Of a DNA stretch of 64,000 nucleotides, positions 21,865-32,212 are shown piece after piece. The notes under the pieces were generated by a model, which was given only the letters and a program-made list of their open reading frames with translations, did not search any database and was not told the DNA's origin. Source of the stretch: Ligustrum vulgare (lineage: Eukaryota; Streptophyta; Magnoliopsida; Lamiales; Oleaceae); assembly GCA_963555705.1 (NCBI GenBank), contig OY743169.1:46302124-46366123 (forward strand), given 5' to 3'. Numbering within the stretch: the stretch's first letter is position 1; every line of letters starts with the position of its first letter. Both the position numbers and the translations under genes were made by a program.

Positions 21865-23255
21865 CGTCCATGTAGTCATTTGGTAGTTTGAAATTTTTGA
21901 AGATTTTCATCGTAATCAGTTGCGAGAAAATCATCTTCATTTTGATAGAAACTGTCTTCGACGTTGAAATCCGCCTCTGAACTGGTTTCTGAGGAATCTT
22001 GAACTGAAGAAGCATTTTCAGCAAGAGCAACAATTTTCTCTGCTAAATTTGACATTTCTTCAAGGCTGGTGCATTTTGCAAGAAGTGCTAATAATCTACC
22101 CTTTTCGGCAAGAAAATCAGCATGTTTATCTTGAAGTTTGTTTGATGGAAGTCCTTCATTTGATTTTTGATTAATCCATGATTGAACTGCCTTGGGACAA
22201 CAATTTGTTTCATGAAATTTTGCCTACCATTTTATTTTGAATCTCCTAACAATCCTTTGAGGACTGAAAGAATCAGTATTTTGAAGAAGAAAAAAGTCCC
22301 AACAAAGAATCCATGAGACTTTGAAATTGAAGGAAAATTGAAGGAGAAGATTCTCCTGAGACTTAAGCAAATCTTTAGCCTCATTTTTGAAATGTTTGAA
22401 TCCTTGAAGAGAGAGACTGGGTAGAATACTTTCTTCAAGTCCAAAATAATTAAACCAATTTTGAAACCATTGGGGAAAATTATTTTGGCAATTTTGATGA
22501 AAAAGGATGAACCAAGAATGATTCACTGGTCTAAACAAAAAGGCATTAAACCAGGCATCTTGATAATCCAAGTAATTGAATTTTGAAGAGAAAGTTTCAC
22601 CTTTTGCAAGGTTCATCTTTTTCTCAATCCAAGGTTGCTGTCCCCAGTCATCATATGACAAAACCTTGACAATTGAACATTTTGAAAAATCATTATTTTG
22701 AGGATTTTCTTTATTTTGAGTATGAGTAATAATGGCTGATCCTGTTTTGAGAAGGATCTTTTCATAAAACTCACGGTTCTTTTGAATTGATGTTGGCATG
22801 AAATGGAAACCTGAAGGAAAAATATTTGATAAACAATCATTGTAATTAGAATATTTTTCAATCCAAGAAGGTTCCAAAGTAAGAACAGAAAGAAAGGAAT
22901 TTTTGATGGTATATTGAAAAGGGCTTTTATTGATTTCAGGAAGTTTTCCTGAACCAGTAACGGCCTTTTTGTAGTTTGAAGGTCTTGGCTTTTCTGGGGT
23001 TTGAGGAGTTTTGCCAAGAATGGAAAAGTTGTTTGAAGTGGAAATTTGAGGAATGTTTGAAGCAGAAACACTTCTGCTGGAAGTTTGAACAAAATCTTCG
23101 ATTGAAGGAAGAGGAGTAAGAGCAACCTTTTTGCCCTTATTTTTGTTTTTTGAGGAAGTGGCCATGGAGGAAGCCATGTCTTCAAGAACCTTGTTGTACC
23201 AATCAATTTTGATACCTTTTGTTTGAACACTCTTTTGGGGTGGCCTTTCAGTCAC
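21865..23255 (-). pseudogene. Caulimovirid copy B extra ORF
   Basis: A long open frame covers 22224-23255 (343 codons), containing MASSMATSSKNKNKGKK near its start and blocks matching copy A (SWILCWD, VKVLSYDDWGQQPW). It then changes frame and runs to an acidic tail near 21960 (SSETSSEADF). No known fold recognised. It is the longest open viral frame in the window although its neighbours are decayed. In copy A the same ORF follows RNase H; here most of RT and RNase H upstream is missing. Confidence 0.8.
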
Positions 23256-23384
23256 TCGGAATCTCTCTAATTTATAGGGAAATTTCTCCGTGAAATAGTT
23301 ATCCCAAAAATTTTTTTGAAAAATTTTGTTTTTTGAAAAGTAATTTTGAAAACAGTTTTTGTTACTGCAATAGTAAAAATACTG

Positions 23385-24242
23385 TTATTTTTTATTTGAT
23401 TCAAAAGGAATCGACTGTAGGTTTCCCTTACCGATCCCACCTAATCCTATGTCTGACACATTTGTTTGGACATGGGAAAAAGTCTTTGAAGCAATAATGA
23501 AAAGGATACCAATAATGATACTTTTGACAAAGATGACAAAGGTATTTTCTGGGACCCACGACTTTTGACAATTTTGGTTTATTTTGAGGAGTGGGAGACA
23601 CGAATGATTGTCTTTTAAAAAGGAATTAATAAAGAAAGATTCTTTATTAATGGATCCAAGGAAATTTTGATGAAAGTGATCTGTCAATTTGTCCATTTTG
23701 AAAATTGAAGATTCTTTCTTTTTGAAATTTCTTAAATTAATATTCTTAATCTGAGAAATCGATGTTCTTTTGAAATCAAAAACATCTACTGGAGATGTAT
23801 GATGCATGAATTTGAAAATCAAATTTTGACCGAAAACATTGGTCTGAAGACCATTTTCGTTAGCTTGAAAAGGGTAAATTTGAACGATGAAAGGGATCCC
23901 AAGAATTGCTTCTTGATCCAAATCTTTCACCAAAAGAAACTCATTTTTGAAGCAAATGTTTGATTTGAAAACATGAGCTTTTGAAAGTTTGATTGGAAGA
24001 AGTTTTCCAAATTTTTTCTTTTGAAGATGAAGTTTGAATGGATTTGGATTTTGAAGGGGATTTGGGTTTGGAAGAAGATTTTGAAGGCTTCTTTTGTTTA
24101 CCAAAAACTTTGAAATTAATCCATTTGAAAAATGAAATATCTTCTGGTTGAGCGAAGAACTCTTCCCAGTAAGGTTCAATTTCTTCTTTTGAAAAAGTTT
24201 GACGAAAAAGTTTCCTTAGGTTTTTCACCTTAGGAGACTGAT
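23385..24242 (-). pseudogene. Caulimovirid copy B polyprotein pieces (minus)
   Basis: Read on minus: a basic Ser/Lys-rich stretch (KPSKSSSKPKSPSKSKS) joins directly to a protease part (KLSKAHVFKSNICFKN near 23950), then sequence ending in a stub with NVSDIGLGG like the start of RNase H (near 23440). Coat protein, the protease active site and nearly all of RT are absent, so at least two internal deletions occurred. Frames are shifted. Confidence 0.75.
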
Positions 24243-24476
24243 CTTTTTTGAATTCAGATCTTCTATCAATGCTAGAAGAAATGACGTTGAGTTGAGAAGA
24301 TAAACTTCTTCTGTGATGTTTCTTTCTCAGAAGAGGAATGTCTTCAGAAGGAGGCTGCATATCAGATGCAGTGGGTGAATCTTGTTCAGATTCAGAATAT
24401 TGAGGTTTTGGAATAACATATTCAAAGTTGACATCTTTGAGTCTGCTGGATGAAGTTGAGAATCTTGAAGGAAAAA
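24243..24476 (-). repeat. Viral segment S, copy 1 (234 bp, minus)
   Basis: Linker between movement-protein and later polyprotein regions (reads MQPPSEDIPLLRKKHHRRS on minus). An almost identical copy in the same orientation lies at 26185-26418. On its left it continues into minus-strand viral sequence; on its right it meets viral sequence in the opposite orientation. Confidence 0.8.
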
Positions 24477-24965
24477 ACCTTAGGAAACTTTTTCGTCAAA
24501 CTTTTTCAAAAGAAGAAATTGAATCTTACTGGGAAGAGTTCTTCGCTCAACCAGAAGATATTTCATTTTTCAAATGGATTAATTTCAAAGTTTTTGGTAA
24601 ACAAAAGAAGCCTTCAAAATCTTCTTCCAAACCCAAATCTCCTTCGAAATCCAAATCCATTCAAACTTCATCTTCAAAAGAAAAAATTTGAAAAACTTCT
24701 TCCAATCAAACTTTCAAATCGGAATATCCTCCTCTCGAAGAGATCATTATTCCTCATGGAAATGCAGAAGTTACTGCATCTCCTTTCAAACAAATTCCTG
24801 AAGATAGGACTGATAATACAGCAGCCAAAACTGTTGATGTCAGAAATCTTCAAATTCAGAACAATTACACAAATATTGTTCTTCAAACAATCGGTAATCA
24901 GTTAACCAGAAATGAAGCCAATTCTGAAACTGAAGCCAAATTCAAAATTCCCTCTAATGCTTTTT
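24477..24965 (+). pseudogene. Caulimovirid polyprotein piece (plus), after segment S
   Basis: Plus-strand viral sequence starting NLRKLFRQTFSKEEIE, which is also present on the minus strand just left (about 24220 down to 24000), giving inverted arms of about 220 bp around segment S. It has a stop near 24689 and a frameshift. It ends by joining the viral leader at about 24966, skipping the rest of the genome. Confidence 0.75.
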
Positions 24966-25257
24966 CTTTCAATTATTCCGCACTATCCTTGTTCTATCTA
25001 ACATGGGTTCTATTTGGTATCAGAACCATTTAGGTTCAAGTTATCCTTGGAGAGTGTTTCTATCTGTCTGTTTGTTTGTTTACAGGTTGACGTGTGTAAG
25101 TGGATGGTTCGAAACCTTGAGGCAGTAAAGGCAGCAGGATCGTAAGACCTAAGTAAGACCCGGAATGGGGGAGTAGGTAAAAGTCCGACCGTCACCCAAC
25201 CTTGTAACCTTTCAATCTTTCAGGTAGTTATACCTTTCAAGCTTACCTTGTTCAAAA
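24966..25257 (+). other. Caulimovirid leader with primer-binding site
   Basis: TGGTATCAGAACC at 25015-25027 matches the Met-tRNA primer site used by plant pararetroviruses, close to the genome origin. Leader sequence then leads to the ATG at 25258. Confidence 0.75.
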
Positions 25258-26189
25258 ATGTCTTCTTTTTCCAGTTGGTTCAAAGGATCTGGTAATCTAG
25301 AAATAGAGCTAATAATTTGTCAAACAATTTTCAAAATACTGAAGAATCACTTCAAAATGATTTTAAAACTTTTCAAAATACAAATGAACTTCAAATTTCT
25401 CAAATTGAACAATTATTGCATAATTGGACAATTCCTAAGGTAGACAAAGGATCTATCTATGAAATTGGTCGATTTGATTTTTCTCAAAATTACATCATCA
25501 AAACTCATGAACAAACCATGCATGTTTTGGGTCATAATACTAAGCTTGCTCTTCTTTCAAAAAACTCCATACAAGAACATCGTAAGAAATTTCAATTCTT
25601 ACATATTGGTCTTGTTCAAATTGCCCTCAAGCCCTTGTTCAGACTTGGACTTGACATTCCTGTCTTGGTTACTCTTCGTGATCAAAGACATTCAAACTTC
25701 GAGCATTCGCTCTTGACAGTTCTAGAATCAAATCTAGAATCTGGTCCAATCTTCTCAAACTGCTATCCAAACTTCACAGTTAGTCTTTTTGAAAAATATA
25801 TCTTAAAGACTCTCAAACTTCATGTTCAAACTAAGAATCTTAGTTTGGAAGAATCAAATTCATTTGCTGTAATATACAGAGTATATTACAAACTCTTGGG
25901 TACGAATCTCAACATTCGTGCTCTTCGTTCGTCTCCAAGAAACGAATCGCTTCTTATGGAGGTGAATGATCTTCATACTAACACCATGATTCCTAAGAGA
26001 ATTCCATGGAATCTTCAAACTAGGAGCTTAGAATGGGATATTCTAAGAGCTTCCAAACCGGAACCTCATCCTTCATCTGATACTCCTAATCAGATTCTTT
26101 CATTTCCTGATGGAAGTGTTAGGATGATCTTTGGAGAATCGTCAAACAACTCTTCAAACATTTCAAGATCTAGTTCATCTAAATCTTTT
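25258..26189 (+). pseudogene. Caulimovirid movement protein (30K family) remnant
   Basis: An ATG at 25258 opens MSSFSSWFKGSG, then a frameshift near 25310 leads to a long frame from 25317. The block from about 25440 to 25800 (YEIGRFDF, LRDQRH, YPNFTVSLF) has the look of the 30K movement-protein superfamily, which helps virus pass plasmodesmata. The frame is open for some 290 codons, then at 26189 viral homology switches to the opposite strand (segment S copy 2). No coat protein follows. Not expected to function. Confidence 0.82.
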
Positions 26190-26653
26190 TTGAATTCAGA
26201 TCTGCTATCAATGCTAGAAGAAATGACGTTGAGTTGAGAAGATAAACTTCTTCTGTGATGTTTCTTTCTCAGAAGAGGAATGTCTTCAGAAGGAGGCTGC
26301 ATATCAGATGCAGTGGGTGAATCTTGTTCAGATTCAGAATATTGAGGTTTTGGAATAACAGATTTAAAGTTGACATCTTTGAGTCTGCTGGATGAAGTTG
26401 AGAATCTTGAAGGAAAAACATTTGAATTTTGAAAAGATTTAGATGAACTAGATCTTGAAATGTTTGAAGAGTTGTTTGACGATTCTCCAAAGATCATCCT
26501 AACACTTCCATCAGGAAATGAAAGAATCTGATTAGGAGTATCAGATGAAGGAGGAGGTTCCAGTTTGGAAGCTCTTAGAATATCCCATTCTAAGCTCCTA
26601 GTTTGAAGATTCCATGGAATTCTCTTAGGAATCATGGTGTTAGTATGAAGATC
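26185..26653 (-). pseudogene. Segment S copy 2 and movement-protein C-terminal part (minus)
   Basis: Segment S (26185-26418) and, further right, the minus-strand repeat of 25968-26189 (PKRIPWNLQTRSLEWDILRA, about 26435-26652). Together with the plus-strand copy this makes an inverted repeat with arms of about 220 bp and S as the loop. It ends at a (TA)n tract. Confidence 0.8.
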
Positions 26654-26676
26654 ATATATATATATATATATATATA
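26654..26676. repeat. (TA)n tract between viral fragments
   Basis: Separates minus-strand movement-protein sequence from plus-strand protease sequence. Confidence 0.7.
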
Positions 26677-27029
26677 CTCTGATTTTCCTCTTACTGATGA
26701 AGAGAAAATCAATGTTATTAATCGTGTTCAACTTTAAAAATGGTATTGTCTAATGACAATTATCGTTGATAAAAATTTCAAATTAACAACTAGATTCTTA
26801 ATTGATTCTGGAGCCGAACAAAATTGTATCCGAGAAGGATTAATTCCTACAAAATATTTTGAAAAAACTACTGAGCGTTTCTATGATGCTAGTGGTAAAA
26901 AATTAAACATTCAATATAAACTTTCAAAAGCTCATGTTTGCAATTCAAATATTTGTTTCAAAAATATTTTTTATTTGGTTAAGGATTTAGATCAAGAAGT
27001 CATTCTTGGGACTCCTTTCATTGTTCTGA
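26677..27029 (+). pseudogene. Caulimovirid protease fragment
   Basis: Plus-strand piece starting DFPLTDEEKIN, a stop near 26736, then the protease with LIDSGAEQNC near 26800, close to copy A positions 8-290. It is bounded by (TA)n on both sides (26654-26676 and 27030-27055). Confidence 0.82.
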
Positions 27030-27055
27030 TTATATATATATATATATATATATAT
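27030..27055. repeat. (TA)n tract at right edge of protease fragment
   Basis: Thirteen TA units; viral homology stops at its left side. Confidence 0.7.
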
Positions 27056-27276
27056 ACAAATCCAAAAATCGTTATTCAGAGTGGAAAAAACAAACAGATA
27101 TTAGTTTATATTGAGAATCCAAATAGCAGTGTTTAGATTAGTTTTATTTCAAGATGTTGATGAGGGCATTCGTGGGAAAAAACAAAGTGGAGGATAGATC
27201 TGATGTTTTCAGTTAGATAATTTATAGTCAAGTTGGATATTTTAGGTGAACTTTTCATTATATAAAGTTTTGTGGT

Positions 27277-27546
27277 CTCACATACCAAGAGTTGGAAAAA
27301 GAGGTGGAAGATTTATTTGGTTGTGATTTTTTGCAAATGCCGCATATTCGTCATATTCCTTTAAAGGACATGGTGGCGTTGGCTAGTGAATTTAAGAGTA
27401 GAATGAAGTTGTATCCAAAAGAAGACCCAAAACAGGTTCGCTGAGACTTAATGAAAGAATACATGGCAACTATGCCAGTGACTACTACGGTAAAGTTGGC
27501 TGATGATATGATGGGATATATTTTGCTCCTAAGTGATAACGAATGA
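27277..27546 (+). pseudogene. Unrecognised coding remnant with one internal stop
   Basis: A frame of about 90 codons (YQELEKEVEDLFGCDFLQM to KLADDMMGYILLL), charged and amphipathic, broken only by TGA at 27442-27444 where CGA (Arg) would fit. It ends at a TGA near 27544. It does not resemble viral or gypsy domains in the window. It could be an exon of a host gene or of a captured sequence. Confidence 0.4.
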
Positions 27547-28625
27547 GTAGCGTCAACATTCGTTCTTCTATCGTCAATTTTTTGTTATGTGTTGATGATA
27601 AAATATGTATGGATACAATGTTACTATGAATGTAAGGAAATCTATTTACGGTATGTGGAAGTATGTGTATGATGGTTCAATTCTGGGAAACTTATTTGTA
27701 TTATCATATTTAGTTTCATTTTGGTTAATGTGTTTATGGCTAATCTGAAGACCTTTTAGCTGTAATCTATGATGTTAATTTCCCATAAGAACATAATTAA
27801 TTTTAGTCTGCAATATAAATAGATTTATGTAAATTTTTTACTGTGAATATTTAAAATAATTTATTAGTACGAGAAAGGGAACTTACTTTACATTATACAT
27901 GCGGTTGGTAAGCTAAAAAATGGTTTATGAACATGGTCATCAGTTATACAATCTGTGTTTTTCAATCTTATCAGCTTTTCAAAAATGAATAGTTATTTTT
28001 ATTAGAACGGATGGTCGATATATAGTTGAATAGTCAATATTGTGATTTTGATTTTTAGTAGACTGTGAGATTGAATATTGTAGAAAAAAATATTTTTTAA
28101 ATAATAAAATATGGAAAAAAATTATTTCATTTTTTAACCATACGCATTTTATGTTTTTAATTTTGGACAATTACTTTTCATCTTACAATTTCTAAAAATC
28201 AAAACAATGTTACGAAATAGAGAGTCAATCATATGAATTTGTTTTCTTTATAAATTTATCAGTTCAATGAATAAAATATTACAATGTAATGTTGGTGTGT
28301 ATGTATAAGCTATTTTATTTCTATTTATAAAAGAGAAATAAAATATATATATATATATATAGTTACATGAAAGAAAATTTATCGCATCGAGAAGAGAAAA
28401 AAAATTAAGAAATAAAATATTTTATGAAACTAATAACTTCATTAAACCGAATGAGGCTTACATTTGGTTTTGGTATGGTATAATTGAAAATATTAATTCA
28501 AAAACTCATTTTTAATGCAAATGAATAAATTTTAAATTTGTTTGAAAAAAATTTTAATGAACGTTAATTATAACAGTACATATACATTTCAAAAACTATG
28601 ATCATAAAATATCTATAAACCCTTT
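27547..28625. other. AT-rich non-coding stretch
   Basis: No supported gene. A (TA)n run at 28343-28361 without viral sequence next to it. Confidence 0.6.
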
Positions 28626-28835
28626 GTTTGATGACACCATTTAGTTTATAAATTTATTTATATAAGATAAGATTTTGAAGTAAAAAGTAATTATTGTTTG
28701 ATGACACCATTTAGTTTATAAATTTATTTATTTAAGATAAGATTTTGAAGTAAAAAGTAATTATTGTTTGATGACACCATTTAGTTTATAAATTTATTTA
28801 TTTAAGATAAGATTTTGAAGTAAAAAATAATTATT
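28626..28835. repeat. Tandem repeat, 70 bp x 3
   Basis: GTTTGATGACACCATTTAG starts at 28626, 28696 and 28766, an exact 70-bp period. The units differ at one or two positions. Non-coding. Confidence 0.9.
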
Positions 28836-29186
28836 GAAAATTGCAATTAGAAAATATGTATGATTTAAATATGGATTGAAAATTTGGATTGATTCTTAAC
28901 AAGTTTATAAATTTATATATTTTGTTTAACAAAAAATTGCAAAATTACTTGTACGAAAGATAACAATCAGTTTCATGAACGCATTTTTTTGTTTATAAAC
29001 GTGTATTTACTGTTCCCTTTTTAAAAAGACTATTTTATCAAAGATAATATTATCTTTATTAACTTTTAAACTATATATCTTATCTATGTTTACAAAATAT
29101 ATAAATACTTATAAATCACAATAATATTTTTTAAAAGAAACAATTTATGTTATTTTAACTTCTGTTTTGGTATATATTTCACCGAA
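28836..29186. other. AT-rich non-coding stretch
   Basis: Nothing recognised. Confidence 0.6.
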
Positions 29187-29386
29187 CTTGGATATATTGG
29201 CTTTTCTGGAGTTTGCGGAATTCTGTCAAGAACCGAAAAGTTGTTTGCAATAGGAAAAGCAAGAGTATTTGAGGAAAAATAATTTTTGATAGAATTTTGA
29301 ATGTAATCTTCGATTGAAGGAACTGGCAAGACAGTTTCTTGCCTTTATTTTTGTTTTTTGAAGAAGTTGAAGCAGTGGAAGCCATA
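29187..29386 (-). pseudogene. Caulimovirid extra-ORF fragment
   Basis: On minus it reads MASTASTSSKNKNKGKK and continues in the style of the start of the extra ORF of copies A and B, then ends. Its start codon lies directly beside a (TA)n tract at 29387-29409. Confidence 0.78.
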
Positions 29387-29409
29387 ATATATATATATAT
29401 ATATATATA
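29387..29409. repeat. (TA)n tract at edge of caulimovirid fragment
   Basis: AT dinucleotide run directly 5' of the viral fragment's ATG (minus). Confidence 0.65.
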
Positions 29410-29602
29410 AAAGAAAATTTAATCTTGTTAGTGTATTATTAAACAAAAAGTGCATCACTGACATGTAGAACAAATATATATCTTATAATACACATTGTTC
29501 AGAAAATATTAAAGCAAAAGATGTTTGTGTCTAGGCATTGTGAAGAAAAATGGATGATTGTATATACATAAAACTTCATTACAAAGGCAGGAAATGAAAA
29601 TT

Positions 29603-31060
29603 TTAAGTTGGGGTTAATTTCCCTATAGGATAAAGATATTTATGGACAACAAAAGTTGTATGTGAATTGGTTTTTAACTCAAAAATCAACACGTCTTTAT
29701 TATGAGTTTTTTTGGCCTTGTAATAGCTTAACCAACTAGTCGTTATAGCTTGTACTTGACCATTGCATTTATTTTTCCATGTTTTGCAATCCCATATCTG
29801 ATAGTTGCTATCTTGAATATGTGCAATCGATGGTTTATAGGGAAGAAATATTCTTAAAAACGATATGGCACCCACTACATTTCAACATAGGACAATAGTA
29901 AGTCGTTTTGTGTGAAGGAAGAAAGAAGAAAAAAAATTGTTTCTGGAAACATCATAGGGAAAAAGTAAATAATAACTTACAATACGATATTGTAGTTTTT
30001 TACTTGCATCAACCTGTAATGTAAACATACGTACACCGTGTATGGGTCTACCTGAAATAAAAACAAAAAATATTACAAAATGACATTGAATGAAGTATAA
30101 TTTTTAATGATGGTGGTAATGTATCTATGAATGCATAGAACCAAGGAAAAAATGTTGTACCTAGAATGGGGTAATTGTGACGTCTTGCCTGAGGAAATTC
30201 TATTACTTCATGGCCAGACCTATTGAATATTTGAATACTAAAAGTTCAATGGTGTGCGTAATTGAAAACAAGAGAATATTTATCGCCGATGTAATTAATT
30301 TGTAACAGTCGGTTCAATCCTTTCACCAGATATTGTTTGTTGTATTTTGATTCCAAATGTATCAATACATTATCTTTATCGTGTGTACATACAGTGATTG
30401 GAGTCTAGTTCATGCCCATATATGAAGGTTAATTTCTTTGGCAGTTTCTGTGGGTGGATCATAAAATTCACGAGCAATATATGTAATGTGAAATCTAACA
30501 GAATTTTTGCCACCACAAAATAAATATTTAAGCAAATAATTAAAATAATTAGTACCAATATAATAACGTTTTCTGCTTGTATGTTTAATGTACAAACAAA
30601 TTATTTGGTGAATTTGAAATGAGTTGGGTTGGGTTGGGTTGCTGTGTAATAAACAAAGTAGGTTAAACTTTGTGTATCAAATTTGTGCAAATCATATAAC
30701 TGTGTGTGGTAATGTGGTTTTATTGATCAAATATAATTGTGTAGTATATAGGATGAAGTATTATTTAAGTACATATCTTTTTGTACGAATAATTTGTAGT
30801 GATGATGAACCAAAAAATTTCACCTTAAAAACCCAATTGTCCAAATTTTTAAACACAATAGAAAAACCTGATTGTATGTTATTTTGAAATATGAAATTCA
30901 CCCATCCTTTACCGAGCCAACATATTCCATTATAGACTTCAATTTCTATAGTGAATATTTCTTTTGTAGCAGATAGGATGAAATGTGCTAATCTTTTTGT
31001 CCTATTTTATGCCCACGGAAGTTATCTGGGATTTGCTGATGAGAAAAATACAAATTATAA
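29603..31060 (-). pseudogene. B3-domain (REM-like) gene remnant
   Basis: Minus strand, several pieces in different frames. About 31050-30790 reads GICWLGKGWVNF then NIQSGFSIVFK, the typical second half of a plant B3 DNA-binding domain. About 30560-30190 gives a second copy ending TFSIQIFNRSGHEVIEF. An open frame at 29603-29875 gives a third half (VLIFELKTNSHTTFVVH). Multiple B3 domains in one gene fit the REM group of nuclear DNA-binding proteins. Stops interrupt each block, and exon borders are unclear, so it is probably a pseudogene, though intron-bearing exons cannot be excluded. It is bounded on the right by the third gypsy element. Confidence 0.6.
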
Positions 31061-31640
31061 ATAATTGAATGTAAAATGGAAATATTAAAATGAAAAATGA
31101 AAAATGAAAAATAAATAATCCTTACTAATCTCTGAGAGTAGATGTCATATGTATGTATTTACTTTTAAGTGTCGCATAGAACTGGAACAAGTGTTTTCCA
31201 TTGACAAGAAGATACAGTTGATCTCTTATTCCTATTTGAGTGACGCGGTAAAATTAAGTAAATATCAAAACTGCTTACTTATATTTATGTATTTATTTTG
31301 AAAATATGATTTACAATTTCGTAGAAGAAGTTCACACTTCCTGATGCAAACCACGTAGCAATTGTAGCTACGCAACCCACAAATTATTGGAATCGACCCA
31401 AGAACGCCAAAGAACCACGATTTAGAGATTGATTCAAATTAATTGAACCAAGCAACCAACACAATCAATTGATATGTTGACCTCTTGATCACAATAAAAG
31501 TAAATCTCACCCAAGAATTGAACAAACAAGATGAACTCGCAAGTTCGAATTTTATTCAATGAAGAATAAAGGTTGTGAAAGCAATTTAGCCTCTCAATTA
31601 TAATATCAAAGTTGTGTTATGAATAATGAAAATTACATCC

Positions 31641-31650
31641 CTATATATAG
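31641..31650 (-). promoter_or_regulatory. TATA-like box in third-element LTR
   Basis: CTATATATAG, palindromic, repeated at 38165-38174 in the 5' LTR; downstream of the ACGGCCGT array on minus, as in the inner element. Confidence 0.5.
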
Positions 31651-31746
31651 GGTCAAAACTAGGTTAAAGAGTTCTAATTAAATAAGGAAACAACTACCCA
31701 AAATTATGGAAATAAAATAAACCTAAATTTACGCGTAATCGGTTTT

Positions 31747-31976
31747 ACGGCCGTGACTGATTTTCTTACGGCCGTAACCCTGTTTCTGAATCACTCTTAC
31801 GGCCGTGACAATTGGACTTACGGCCGTAAGTCCAAAACATACGAATTCCAATTTTAAGCAGTAACTCCCTTACGGCCGTGATATTAACCTTTACGGCCGT
31901 AAACCTTAATTTATTCAAAAATTCAGTTTTAAGCAGAACGTTTATTACGGCCGTGAGAATGTTGAATTACGGCCGT
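31747..31976. promoter_or_regulatory. Array of paired ACGGCCGT palindromes in third-element LTR
   Basis: Within-pair spacing is 21, 21, 21 and 22 bp. Pair-to-pair spacing in element sense is 75, 73 and 52 bp, nearly the same as the outer element (76, 75, 52). Confidence 0.6.
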
Positions 31977-32212
31977 AATTCCCAAATTTTGGCAATCTTC
32001 TTCGACGGCTTGGATGAGGTTGATCCACTCGTCGTTTTGGCTCGGCCCCAACATGAAACTTGCTTCTTTCGATGACACGAACATTGTTTTGGCCATTGTT
32101 TCTTGAACTAACTTGTCCATTGCTTCCTTGGCCCTCTTTGCTTGCAATCGAGTCATCGGTCCTCCTTTGATCTTCAACGGATCTTTGTGCGGGCTTGTAT
32201 CCGTGGTCTGGA

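Noticed and set aside
22613..23230. 205-codon minus ORF overlapping the caulimovirid extra ORF
   Set aside because: It is the alternate frame of the 343-codon ORF, which matches copy A; the alternate frame does not.
25015..25027. Possible tRNA gene at TGGTATCAGA
   Set aside because: Only the primer-site length matches; no cloverleaf around it here or at the other primer sites.
28343..28361. (TA)n tract as a further viral edge
   Set aside because: No caulimovirid sequence on either side.
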